A stretch of 21,511 bases of DNA, taken from positions 1 through 21,511 of the forward strand of contig CAAGJM010000026.1 in assembly GCA_900770185.1 (NCBI GenBank). The letters run 5' to 3'. Below, piece by piece: positions 1-6,867 of the stretch. Each line of letters starts with the position of its first letter. Position 1 is the first letter of the stretch. Made by a program: the position numbers and the translations under genes. The notes below the pieces were generated by a model. It saw only the letters and a list, made by a program, of their open reading frames with translations. It was not told the DNA's origin and searched no databases. This DNA comes from Clostridia bacterium. GTDB taxonomy: Bacteria; Bacillota; Clostridia; Christensenellales; Borkfalkiaceae.

Positions 1-160
1 GGTTTTGGGTTTATTGCCGCCTTATGCGGCGTTAGTTGCCACTCGTTGTACGACAAGTACAACTTCGGGCAACTGCCTTGCCTAAAACGGCGCTAATTCC
101 CAAAACCGCTAACTCATAACCGATTGCTCCTCCTCGTCGTCACGATGAAACGATCGGTTG
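1..160. repeat. Structured repeat family A, copy A1 (may be cut by window edge)
   Basis: This is an imperfect long hairpin followed by a second hairpin. Outer arms GGTTTTGGG (1-9) and CCCAAAACC (99-107) pair, then GCCG (16-19) with CGGC (88-91), then AGTTGCC (34-40) with GGCAACT (68-74), then GTTGTAC (45-51) with GTACAAC (57-63). The second hairpin pairs AACCGAT (118-124) with ATCGGTT (153-159) and carries the loop motif CTCCTCCTCGTCGTC. The same order of motifs recurs at 14011-14340 with different stem bases. The sense strand is unknown. It could extend left of the window. Confidence 0.85.
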
Positions 161-220
161 CGGGGAAGCGAAAGAAAATTAAATGCGGGCGGGCTTTATC
201 AAAACCCGAAATCATAAAGT

Positions 221-342
221 AGGGCGGGGCTTGCTCACGCCGGCGTAATGCGGATAACGTTTATATTAAACCTGCCCCCCCCCGTTTTCGCAAAAATGCG
301 AAAACGGCGCCTTTAAAAAGGGCGGGGCTTGCTCCCGCCGCT
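221..342. repeat. REP-like palindromes (family C) and a perfect hairpin
   Basis: Two copies of a short palindrome with arms GGCGGG and CCCGCC around GCTTGCT are present. The second is perfect (321-326 with 334-339); the first, near 222-241, has one changed base. Between them lies a perfect hairpin CCGTTTTCGCA/TGCGAAAACGG (282-292 and 297-307), preceded by a run of nine C (275-283). The same palindrome recurs near 8085, 8291 and 21359. Positions 161-220 show no gene. Confidence 0.8.
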
Positions 343-347
343 ATCCG

Positions 348-587
348 CTAATCATCAATCTTACTTTTTTCGATCACCGCGCCTTTTATTGCGAGAACGG
401 GGCGTTTCTGCACCTTTTTGCGGCGGGCGGCGGCGGAATTTTTAACGTAATAAATACGGCTTGTTTCGGTCGGCGCGGGAGTGGCGTCGACCCTTTTTTT
501 GCGGTAAAATTTGGCGGCGTAATTATACGCCGTCGCAACCAAAAACGAAAAAACTATAATAATACCTATAAACGCCAAACCAAGCAT
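348..587 (-). CDS. Small single-pass membrane protein, unknown function
   Basis: This is a 79-residue protein that I do not recognise. Residues about 3-24 form one hydrophobic membrane segment (LGLAFIGIIIVFSFLVATAY). A strongly basic, probably cytoplasmic tail follows (KKR, RRKK, KR clusters), so the topology is likely N-out/C-in. The start is supported by an AAGGGG Shine-Dalgarno about 9 nt upstream on the minus strand. A palindrome at 601-620 sits immediately before that ribosome site. The gene is divergent from the DeoC-like gene and ends against the repeat block at 221-342. The small size means the call rests on the ribosome site and the amphipathic composition. It is probably a real gene but could be lineage-specific. 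Confidence 0.6.
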   Translation of the reverse strand: MLGLAFIGIIIVFSFLVATAYNYAAKFYRKKRVDATPAPTETSRIYYVKNSAAARRKKVQKRPVLAIKGAVIEKSKIDD

Positions 588-600
588 AAATAATATCCCC

Positions 601-620
601 TTAGGGAATGTTTTCCCTAA
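601..620. promoter_or_regulatory. Palindrome in leader of the small membrane protein gene
   Basis: TTAGGGAA (601-608) and TTCCCTAA (613-620) form a perfect 8-bp inverted repeat with a 4-nt spacer. On the minus strand it directly abuts the GGGG of the ribosome binding site of the small membrane protein. It could be an operator for a dimeric repressor or an RNA hairpin affecting ribosome access. The sequence alone does not decide between these. Confidence 0.5.
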
Positions 621-757
621 AATATCTTTTATACGTTGAATTTTAACTTAAAAATAAAGTCGCATCGTTAAAAATTTTAGGGTTTTTTAAATTTAATTGT
701 ATAAAACGTATTTATTTTTTTCGTTTTGTTAATAAATTCGGCAAAGGAGAAAATCTT

Positions 758-1873
758 ATGTTTTATAAAGATAATACCGAAAGCGAGGGCTTAATTCCCG
801 TTGCTTACGAAAAAACAGAACCCGTAACCGCCGCCCCCGCGGCGACGGTTACGGCTGGCGGCGGACAAAACGCTGACGGCGTGGGGACGAACGGCGAAGA
901 AGCCGTTAAAGATAGCGGCGAAACGCTTAACGCCGACGAATTAGGCGAAGCGGAAACCGTTAAAGACGAGTTTTTTGTCGAAGAAACCCCGCCCGCGAAA
1001 GTTTACGGCGAAATTTACGGCGGCGCGGAATTTAAGCCCGACGGAATTGACGCCGTTACGTCGGCGGACGACGAAAGCGAAACGGCTCAAAACGCAGTCA
1101 AGCGATATTTTACCGCCCCGAAAGAAAAAATAAAAGAAATAGCCGACGTTTTCGGCGAGCCCGAAGAAACCGTTATGGAAGAATATAAAGTTTTTAAGGC
1201 GAAAAAACTGTTTAAAAAACTCGATTATTTTATAACCGACCTGCCGTTTTCGGACGAAAATTTTAAATCGAGATGTTTGCTTGCGGATAAATATTCTATG
1301 TTCGGCGTTACGGTTCTGCCAACAGCCGTCGCTTCCGCAAAAAGCGCGCTTGCGGGTAAAATAGCCGTTCGGGCTATAATTTCTTACCCCTACGGCGAAG
1401 ACCTTTTTAAAGTGAAAATCAAAGCGATTAAAGAAGCGGTTAGAAAGGGCGCAGACGGGATAGCGGTCGTTTTATCGAGCGGGGCGTTGCTTTGCGGCGA
1501 AAATAAAACCGTCGTAAAAGAGATAAAAAGCTATATAAAGGCGGCAAAAAAAAGGCGCGTTACCGTCGCGATGGATTCCTCTAAACTTTCGCCGCTACAA
1601 ACGGAGAGTTGCTTAGCGGCGATAAAGAACCTTCCCGGGGTGCACTCGGTGGCGGTTTTCTCCTCCGATACCGGAGGAGCGCTAAGAATCGACGCGTTAA
1701 AAGACGTAGTTAAATCGCTCGATAAGAGGGTTGGCGTCGAAGCGATAGGCGAAGTTAAAACCTTAGAAGGGGCAATAGATTATTTTAAAAACGGGGTAAG
1801 CGGGTTGACGTCTAAAAACGGCGTGGAAATAGCCGTCGACGCAGAAAACAAAATAAGCGTAAAAACGGCGTGA
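758..1873 (+). CDS. DeoC-fold (class I aldolase-like) protein lacking catalytic residues, with acidic N-terminal extension
   Basis: The protein has 371 residues. Residues 1-115 are low-complexity, acidic and Ala/Gly/Glu rich, probably disordered. Residues about 150-355 resemble the deoxyribose-phosphate aldolase TIM barrel: the ISYPYGED segment, the GADGIAVVLSSGALLCGE segment (family: GADEIDMVINxGALKxG), the SSDTGGA segment (family: KTSTGFGxGGA) and VGVEAIGEVKTLEGA (family: VGVKASGGIRTxEDA). In my alignment the three catalytic positions of DeoC are lost. The active-site Asp is Ala236, the Schiff-base Lys falls in VAVFSS (298-303) with no Lys, and the second Lys is Glu328. It is therefore probably not an active aldolase; a binding or scaffolding role is inference. 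The start is fixed by AAAGGAG at 744-750. No partner gene is obvious; ribU downstream has its own promoter. Confidence 0.75.
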   Translation: MFYKDNTESEGLIPVAYEKTEPVTAAPAATVTAGGGQNADGVGTNGEEAVKDSGETLNADELGEAETVKDEFFVEETPPAKVYGEIYGGAEFKPDGIDAVTSADDESETAQNAVKRYFTAPKEKIKEIADVFGEPEETVMEEYKVFKAKKLFKKLDYFITDLPFSDENFKSRCLLADKYSMFGVTVLPTAVASAKSALAGKIAVRAIISYPYGEDLFKVKIKAIKEAVRKGADGIAVVLSSGALLCGENKTVVKEIKSYIKAAKKRRVTVAMDSSKLSPLQTESCLAAIKNLPGVHSVAVFSSDTGGALRIDALKDVVKSLDKRVGVEAIGEVKTLEGAIDYFKNGVSGLTSKNGVEIAVDAENKISVKTA

Positions 1874-1909
1874 AAACTTACGGAAAAAGCCGCGCCGAAT
1901 GAAAAACGC

Positions 1910-1938
1910 TTGACAATAAAATATGCGCGAAATATAAT
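1910..1938 (+). promoter_or_regulatory. Consensus sigma-A promoter of the FMN riboswitch-ribU transcript
   Basis: A perfect TTGACA (1910-1915) and a perfect TATAAT (1933-1938) are separated by exactly 17 nt. The predicted start, near 1945, coincides with the first pairing stem of the riboswitch. A maximal promoter placed before an attenuating riboswitch means control is likely exerted after initiation. Confidence 0.9.
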
Positions 1939-1944
1939 AAAACC

Positions 1945-2083
1945 GTTCTTTGAGGAGTAGTGAAATTCTCTACCGGCAGTATAGTCTGCAAGGGGTTATC
2001 CCCACGACGAAGCGAAATTCTTCGACCGACGGTGAACCGAAAAACGCAAGTTTTATCGGCAAAGTCCGGACGTGAAAAGGAGG
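1945..2083 (+). ncRNA. FMN riboswitch (RFN element)
   Basis: The conserved blocks of the FMN aptamer appear in order. They are GTGAAATTCTCTACCGGCAGT near 1960-1980 (family: GGTGAAATTCCCxACCGGCGGT), AGTCTGC (family AGTCCGC), GCGAAATTCTTCGACCGACGGTGA in 2012-2035, and AAAGTCCGGA at 2061-2070 followed by GAAAAGGA. P1 can form between TTCTTT (1946-1951) and AAAGGA (2076-2081). The riboswitch precedes a riboflavin transporter gene and is followed by an intrinsic terminator, which fits an OFF switch on FMN binding. Confidence 0.96.
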
Positions 2084-2103
2084 TATAATCGCGTTAAAAT
2101 CTT

Positions 2104-2135
2104 CGGGGGATATTATATCCCCCGTTTTGTTTTTT
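2104..2135 (+). terminator. Intrinsic terminator, expression platform of the FMN riboswitch
   Basis: A perfect hairpin from CGGGGGATAT to the complementary ATATCCCCCG arm (2104-2124) is followed by an uninterrupted T-rich tract broken by one G (2125-2135). It lies between the aptamer and ribU, as expected for FMN-dependent premature termination. Confidence 0.9.
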
Positions 2136-2150
2136 AAGCGAAAAAAGGTT

Positions 2151-2765
2151 ATGGAAGAAGAAAAAAGACCCGACGGCGGCAAAAAAAACGCCGCAAAACA
2201 AAACGAAGCGAAGCAAAACGCCGTAAAATTTAACTCAGCAGAAAAATGCGCGCTCTCGGCAATGTTCGTGGCGCTTGCGTACTGCGTTTCGCTGTTAGAA
2301 ATACCGATATTCCCCGCGGTGGGGTTTTTAAAGCTCGACTTATCTTTCGCCGTCTTAATGCTGGGGGGATACGTTTTGGGCCCCGCGTTCGGCGAGCTTA
2401 TAATCGCCGCGACCGTTGCGCTCGGTCTTTTTAAATCGAGTACCGCAGGGGTTGGAGAGCTTGCCAATTTTATAACGGCAAACGTCTTCATAATGCCGCC
2501 CGTGATTTTATACAAGTTTAAAAAAGGGCTTAAAACGGTCGTTATTTCTATCGCGGTATCGAGCGCGCTCACGGTTGCCGCCGCGCTGTTATTGAACAGA
2601 TTTTTGCTCTTCCCGCTGTATATGGGCGACGGGGCAAGGGCGGTTTTTAACGCAAACGTTCACTTTATAGCTATATTCAACGTTATAAAATGCGCGGCGA
2701 ATTCGGCTATAACCTTGCTTTTATATAAAAAACTTAAAAAACTTTTAAATAAGTTCTTTGAATAA
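2151..2765 (+). CDS. ribU: Riboflavin ECF transporter S component RibU
   Basis: This is the substrate-binding membrane subunit that imports riboflavin together with the shared energy-coupling factor module (EcfA/A'/T), which is not encoded here. About 204 residues with six hydrophobic segments follow a hydrophilic, Lys/Asn-rich N-terminal stretch. Family motifs are FLKLDLSF, the GYVLGPAFGE segment and STAGVGELANFI, which match the RibU signature (FLKxDFSxxP, GPxxG, GGIGELANF). The FMN riboswitch immediately upstream independently supports riboflavin as the ligand. I place the start at ATG 2151. An in-frame TTG at 2127 lies inside the terminator T-tract and is unlikely to initiate. The ribosome site is weak and close (AAAAGG ending 2148), which may also limit expression. 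Confidence 0.93.
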   Translation: MEEEKRPDGGKKNAAKQNEAKQNAVKFNSAEKCALSAMFVALAYCVSLLEIPIFPAVGFLKLDLSFAVLMLGGYVLGPAFGELIIAATVALGLFKSSTAGVGELANFITANVFIMPPVILYKFKKGLKTVVISIAVSSALTVAAALLLNRFLLFPLYMGDGARAVFNANVHFIAIFNVIKCAANSAITLLLYKKLKKLLNKFFE

Positions 2766-2785
2766 CCGCGCGGCGGGTATATAAT
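2758..2785 (+). promoter_or_regulatory. Promoter predicting a leaderless tsaE mRNA
   Basis: TTGAAT (2758-2763), 16 nt, TATAAT (2780-2785). Seven bases after the -10 box is position 2792, the A of the tsaE start codon. There is no Shine-Dalgarno sequence before that ATG. The -35 box overlaps the ribU stop codon. Confidence 0.6.
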
Positions 2786-2791
2786 AAAAAC

Positions 2792-3190
2792 ATGGAATAT
2801 TTAAGCAAAAGCGTAAAGGACACTTTAAAAATAGCCGAAAGTTACGCTAAAACTTTAAAAAAAGGTGACGTCGTGCTTTTAAACGGCGAAATGGGCGCGG
2901 GTAAAACGGCGTTCACGAAAGGCTTAGCGAAAGGTCTTAATATAAAAGACGAAATAACAAGCCCCACTTACGCTTATATGAACGATTACGACGGTGTTTT
3001 GTATCATTACGATTGTTACAGGTTAAGTAGCGGCGAAGACGCCGAAGCATTGGGCTTAACCGATTATTTTTATATGGGCGGCGTATGCGTTATAGAGTGG
3101 GGCGAAAATATTAAAAGCGTTCTCCCCGATACCGTAAAAACGGTTGAAATAATCAAAAAAAGCGAAAACGAAAGGATAATTAAATTATGA
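2792..3190 (+). CDS. tsaE: tRNA threonylcarbamoyladenosine biosynthesis ATPase TsaE
   Basis: TsaE is the P-loop ATPase that works with TsaB and TsaD to attach threonylcarbamoyl to A37 of ANN-decoding tRNAs (t6A). The 132-residue protein is of usual length. The Walker A GEMGAGKT lies near residues 33-40, followed by TSPTYAY (switch region), YHYDCYRL, and VCVIEWGENI near the end, all characteristic of the family. The start gives the expected N-terminus. No ribosome binding site precedes it, and a TATAAT box lies 6 nt upstream, so the message may be leaderless. The stop overlaps the tsaB start by 4 nt (ATGA), indicating translational coupling. TsaD is not in the window. Confidence 0.95.
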   Translation: MEYLSKSVKDTLKIAESYAKTLKKGDVVLLNGEMGAGKTAFTKGLAKGLNIKDEITSPTYAYMNDYDGVLYHYDCYRLSSGEDAEALGLTDYFYMGGVCVIEWGENIKSVLPDTVKTVEIIKKSENERIIKL

Positions 3191-3795
3191 TAGCGTTATC
3201 TGTCGATACGAGCGGCGACCGTCTGGCGGTTACCCTTACGGGGGACGTAAAAGACGAAATATATCTCGGCGACGCGATGCTTAAACATTCCGTCACCTTA
3301 ATGCCGTCGATCGAGCAAATTTTAACCGAAAACGGCTTAACCTTAAACGATATCGACGTGTTTGCGGCGGTTACGGGCCCCGGCTCTTTCACGGGGATAA
3401 GGATAGGCGTTTCCGCCGCAAAGGCGCTTGCTTATGCAAACGATAAAAAAGTTCTTGCCGTAACTTCGTTCGACCTGCTTGCATATAATGGCGTATCGGA
3501 TAAAAAACTGTGCGTTATAGACGCGCTTCACGGTAATTTTTACGCCTGCGGATACGACGGCGAAAAGGTTATATTAAAGCCTTGTTTTATAACTTTACAG
3601 GAAGTTAAAAAACTCGGCGCGGAGTATAAAATAGTTGCAGATAAAAAGGTCGAAGGCGAAGCTTTTATCGTCGGCGACATGCTTGCGGGGCTTAAAAACG
3701 CGGTGACCGCCAAAATCGGTGAAGCGACGCTTGACCGCGAAACGCTTATACCCTTATACGTCCGAAAAAGCCAGGCCGAGGAAAGCGCGAAATGA
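3187..3795 (+). CDS. tsaB: tRNA threonylcarbamoyladenosine biosynthesis protein TsaB
   Basis: TsaB is the non-catalytic, ASKHA-fold dimerisation partner of TsaD in the t6A complex. At 202 residues it is slightly shorter than many homologues, as is common in Clostridia. The N-terminal IALSVDTSGDRLAV segment is the degenerate phosphate-1 motif. The family hallmark VTGPGSFTGIRIGV lies near residues 62-75, followed by AKALAY. It sits between tsaE and rimI with ATGA overlaps on both sides, the classic tsaE-tsaB-rimI operon order. The C-terminal part is less conserved, as in the family generally. Confidence 0.95.
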   Translation: MIALSVDTSGDRLAVTLTGDVKDEIYLGDAMLKHSVTLMPSIEQILTENGLTLNDIDVFAAVTGPGSFTGIRIGVSAAKALAYANDKKVLAVTSFDLLAYNGVSDKKLCVIDALHGNFYACGYDGEKVILKPCFITLQEVKKLGAEYKIVADKKVEGEAFIVGDMLAGLKNAVTAKIGEATLDRETLIPLYVRKSQAEESAK

Positions 3796-4226
3796 TACGC
3801 AAAACCCTTTACACAGACCTTAATAAAATAGAAGAAATCGAAAGGGAAAGTTTTGTCGACCCGTGGAACGTAGAAATGCTTTCCGACGCGTTTTTAAGCA
3901 ACGGTTTTTTGGGCTTTACTTACGAAAGCGACGGCGAAGTTATAGGCTACGTTTTCGGTAAAACTGTCGTTGACGAAGCGGAGATAGAGCTTATCGCCGT
4001 TAAAAAAACTCATCGCAAACACGGGGTAGGGAAAGCCCTTTTGACGGAGTTTTTGTCTGCCGTTAAATCAATCGGCGTGACGGACGTTTTTTTAGAAGTC
4101 AGGCGGTCGAACGCAGCCGCCCAAACATTGTACGAAAAGGCGGGGTTTACTTATATTGCCGTGCGCGAAAAGTATTACGGCGGTGTGGAAGACGCGCTCA
4201 TTATGAAAACGCGCCTGAATAAATAA
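3792..4226 (+). CDS. rimI: Ribosomal protein bS18 alanine N-acetyltransferase RimI
   Basis: This is a GNAT-fold acetyltransferase that in characterised bacteria acetylates the N-terminus of ribosomal protein S18. The 144-residue protein is of normal family length. The acetyl-CoA binding motif A is visible as VKKTHRKHGVGKALL (family R/Q-x-x-G-x-G/A). LEVRRSNAAAQTLYEKAGF and the C-terminal REKYYGGVEDALIM match RimI closely. It overlaps tsaB by 4 nt and closes the t6A operon. RimI-type substrate specificity is inferred from family and context and is not visible in the sequence. Confidence 0.9.
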   Translation: MIRKTLYTDLNKIEEIERESFVDPWNVEMLSDAFLSNGFLGFTYESDGEVIGYVFGKTVVDEAEIELIAVKKTHRKHGVGKALLTEFLSAVKSIGVTDVFLEVRRSNAAAQTLYEKAGFTYIAVREKYYGGVEDALIMKTRLNK

Positions 4227-4291
4227 GCGGTACAAAAACAATCGGGTTTATAGCGCAAAAACGCGTTTTTTATTTAAAAACGGAGCAAAAA

Positions 4292-5017
4292 ATAGAAATA
4301 AAATTAAACGGACTTAGCGCTATCGACGAAGGCGAAGGGGAAACGTTGGTGCTGTTGCACGGCTACCTTTCGATGAAGGAAACTTTCATACGGCAATTAG
4401 AGTACTTTGCGCCTAAAATGCGGGTTATAGCGATAGATATGCGGGGCTTTGGCAAAAGCGAACCGTTAAAAACCCCGTATTCGCTCGACGACTATCGTCG
4501 GGACGTTTACGATTTTTTGACCGCTTCGGGGGTTAAAAAATACAGCCTCGTCGGGCACTCGTTCGGCGGGCGGGTTGCGGTTAAACTTGCGCTTTTTGAT
4601 AAACGGGTAGATAACCTTATTTTAATCGGGGCGGCGGGCATTAAGCCAAAACGAAAGCCCGCTTACTACTTTAAAGTTTTAAAATACAAATTTTTAAAGC
4701 GGTTCAAAAAGAATTTTAACGCCGATAAGTACGGGTCTGACGATTATAAAAAACTCGACCCCGTTATGAAGCAAAGTTTTGTAAAAATAGTAAACGAACA
4801 TTTAAACGGGGTTATATGCGGCATAAAAAACCGCACGCTTATAATAAGCGGCGATAAAGATACCGAAACGCCGCCGTACTTTGCAAAAACCTTTAATAAA
4901 AAAATAAGGGGGAGCGAACTGTACTTCGTTAAAGGCGGCGGGCATTTCTGTTTTTTGAAAAACTACGGCGAAGTGAACGCCGTTTTGAACGAATTTTTAA
5001 AGGGGGGTATAAAATGA
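4292..5017 (+). CDS. Alpha/beta hydrolase; start codon uncertain (no ATG/GTG/TTG at expected N-terminus)
   Basis: This is a serine hydrolase of the alpha/beta fold. The oxyanion HG lies in LVLLHGYLS, the DMRGFGKS segment follows, the nucleophile elbow is GHSFGG, the acid is likely the Asp in SGDKDTETPP, and the His is in KGGGHFCF. Homologues begin with a strand like IEIKLNG followed by DEGEGETLVLLHG. That part is in frame here from 4292, but the codon there is ATA. There is no ATG, GTG or TTG between the upstream stop (4220-4222) and TTG 4346. A GGAG at 4282-4285 is well spaced for ATA 4292. The alternative TTG 4346 also has an AAGGGG upstream but removes the first strands. The stop overlaps the MurF-like gene by 4 nt (ATGA), so it probably belongs to the wall-precursor operon. 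The substrate is unknown. Confidence 0.75.
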   Translation: MEIKLNGLSAIDEGEGETLVLLHGYLSMKETFIRQLEYFAPKMRVIAIDMRGFGKSEPLKTPYSLDDYRRDVYDFLTASGVKKYSLVGHSFGGRVAVKLALFDKRVDNLILIGAAGIKPKRKPAYYFKVLKYKFLKRFKKNFNADKYGSDDYKKLDPVMKQSFVKIVNEHLNGVICGIKNRTLIISGDKDTETPPYFAKTFNKKIRGSELYFVKGGGHFCFLKNYGEVNAVLNEFLKGGIK

Positions 5018-6702
5018 ACTTGGACGTGTTGCCGCTTGCGGAAAATTTTAAGGACGTTCTCAACGTTTTTTCGTTTTTGGGCTTCGTTTTAACGGGCGCG
5101 CTCAACGCCGCGTTTATGATTTTAATATCCTATAAATTCTTTCAGACGATGCAGCAGGTCGGGTACAGGGGCGACGAGTACGCCGTTTATTTGCTCCGCA
5201 AGCGAAACGGCGCGATAACACGCGTGTTTATGTTGTCGCTGTTATCTACCCTCGCGTTTTTTTTGGTGAACACCGCGCTTTCGGTCGTAGATAACCCCCT
5301 CGTAAACTACTGCGGGTTTATACCCTATCTTATCTTTCTTGCGATATACTTCGGCGGCGAAAAGCGCGCCAAAAAAAAGGTGCCGCTCGTTTACACGCGG
5401 CGTATGCTGAGGCTTATCGTCTCGTTCTCGGTTTTAACCGTCCTGTTCAGCGTTATCGCAATGATAGGAACGAACGCCTTGTCAACCCTTTTGCCGCAAG
5501 GCTCGATACTTAAAAATTACAGATATTTTATACTGTGTTTTTCGCCCGCGCTCGTACCGTACACGGTGCTGCTTGCATATTATATAAATAAGCCGCTCGA
5601 AAAACGCATAAACAAAAAGTTCGTCAAAAAAGCGGAAAGCGCGCTCGAAGATAGAAAAGACCTTATAAAAATAGGAATTACGGGTAGCTACGGCAAAACT
5701 TCCGTCAAAGAGATTTTGAAGGCGTTTTTGTCGATGAAATACGAAGTTTTATCGACGCCCGAATCATATAACACGCCGCTCGGAATTTCAAAAACGGTCA
5801 AAAACTTAGACGATAACGACAAAATTTTCATCGCCGAAATGGGCGCAAGAAGGCAGGGCGATATCAAAGAGCTTACTAAGATGGTAAAGCCCGATATCGC
5901 CGTCATAACGGGTGTGACCGCCCAGCACCTTGAAACGTTCAAAACCCTTAAAGCAATCGAAAGCACAAAATACGAACTTATCGCAAACATGCCCGCGGGC
6001 GGCAAAGCATACTTTTCTTCCGATAACGATATAACCGCTAAAATGTACGAAAAGTGCCCGTATAGTAAGGTTTTGGCGGGTCTGGGCGATAAAATGCGCG
6101 GAAGCGTTTACGCCGAAAACGTTGTAATAAGCTTATCGGGCAGTAAGTTCACGCTCGTTATAAACGGCGAAAAGGTCGATATCGAAACGAGGCTTTTAGG
6201 CGCGCATAACGTTTCTAACGTTGCGCTTGCGGCGGCGGTTGCGGCGGACTTGGGGGTAAGTTTAAAAGATATTGCGCTTGCGGCGGCAAGCCTTAAACCG
6301 GTGCTTCACCGCTTAGAGCGCATAGACGGCAAAAACGGCGTCATCGTGATAGACGACGGCTATAATTCTAATCCCGAAGGCTTTAAGCGGGCGATTGAAC
6401 TTTTAAGCTCGCACGGCGGCAAAAAGTACGTCGTGACCCCCGGCTTTGTCGAGCTCGGTTTCAGCGAAAACGAGTATAATTTTAAAGCGGGCGAATTCAT
6501 GGCAGGGGTTGCGGATAAGGCGATACTCGTCGGCAGGGGCGGCGCGCTCCACGTAAAAGAAGGGCTTTTGTATAAGGGCTACGACCCCGCAAATATACTT
6601 ATGGTTGCCGACCTTGACGAAGCAAAGCTAAAGCTTACCGAGCTTTTGCGCCCGGGTGACGCCGTGCTTTTTGAAAACGACCTGATGGATAAGTATTTGT
6701 AA
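5014..6702 (+). CDS. murF: MurF-type Mur ligase with membrane-embedded N-terminal domain
   Basis: MurF ligases join D-Ala-D-Ala to UDP-MurNAc-tripeptide. Residues about 15-195 hold several hydrophobic membrane segments (near 20-42, 70-92, 98-113, 132-155, 168-190), absent from textbook MurF. Residues 215-562 are the Mur ligase: P-loop GITGSYGKTS (221-230), SYNTPLG (251-257), EMGARRQGDI, Lys319 in the position of the carbamylated lysine, AHNVSN (397-402), DDGYNSNP (447-454) and VTPGFVELG (474-482). At 562 residues it is longer than the usual 450 or so because of the membrane part. It is translationally coupled to the hydrolase (ATGA overlap, SD AGGGGGG) and followed by ddl, whose product is the substrate of MurF. 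Assignment to MurF rather than another Mur ligase paralogue is likely but not certain. Confidence 0.82.
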   Translation: MNLDVLPLAENFKDVLNVFSFLGFVLTGALNAAFMILISYKFFQTMQQVGYRGDEYAVYLLRKRNGAITRVFMLSLLSTLAFFLVNTALSVVDNPLVNYCGFIPYLIFLAIYFGGEKRAKKKVPLVYTRRMLRLIVSFSVLTVLFSVIAMIGTNALSTLLPQGSILKNYRYFILCFSPALVPYTVLLAYYINKPLEKRINKKFVKKAESALEDRKDLIKIGITGSYGKTSVKEILKAFLSMKYEVLSTPESYNTPLGISKTVKNLDDNDKIFIAEMGARRQGDIKELTKMVKPDIAVITGVTAQHLETFKTLKAIESTKYELIANMPAGGKAYFSSDNDITAKMYEKCPYSKVLAGLGDKMRGSVYAENVVISLSGSKFTLVINGEKVDIETRLLGAHNVSNVALAAAVAADLGVSLKDIALAAASLKPVLHRLERIDGKNGVIVIDDGYNSNPEGFKRAIELLSSHGGKKYVVTPGFVELGFSENEYNFKAGEFMAGVADKAILVGRGGALHVKEGLLYKGYDPANILMVADLDEAKLKLTELLRPGDAVLFENDLMDKYL

Positions 6703-6741
6703 TATGCGTTTTTGCGGCGTTTGCCGTTTACCGTAAAGGCG

Positions 6742-6765
6742 TTTTTGCGGCGTTTGCCGCAAAAA
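6742..6765. repeat. GC hairpin with T/A flanks between murF and ddl
   Basis: TTTTTGCGGC (6742-6751) and GCCGCAAAAA (6756-6765) form a perfect 10-bp stem with a GTTT loop. The first arm is part of a direct repeat (GCGTTTTTGCGGCGTTTGCC) that also occurs at about 6705. There is no T-tract after the 3' arm, so it is not a classical terminator on either strand. The rest of 6703-6860 shows no gene. Confidence 0.6.
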
Positions 6766-6867
6766 TAAACGGCTCTAAGCAATTCAAACGCTAAAACGCA
6801 AGCGTTCAAGGCGGCTTTTCGGCTATTTTAGGCAGTATCAACAAATAAACCAACGACGAATATATAT

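Noticed and set aside
2127..2150. TTG 2127 as the ribU start
   Set aside because: It lies in the T-tract of the intrinsic terminator and has no ribosome site. ATG 2151 gives a normal N-terminus.
1970..2572. Minus-strand open frame of 200 codons opposite ribU
   Set aside because: It covers the FMN riboswitch and ribU in antisense, with low-complexity composition and no ribosome site.
4200..4350. Programmed frameshift fusing RimI to the hydrolase
   Set aside because: RimI is complete at its normal length, and no slippery heptamer is seen at its stop. A non-canonical start is the simpler explanation.
6742..6765. Hairpin after murF as an intrinsic terminator
   Set aside because: The T run is on the 5' arm and A's follow the 3' arm on both strands, so no U-tract would follow the stem.
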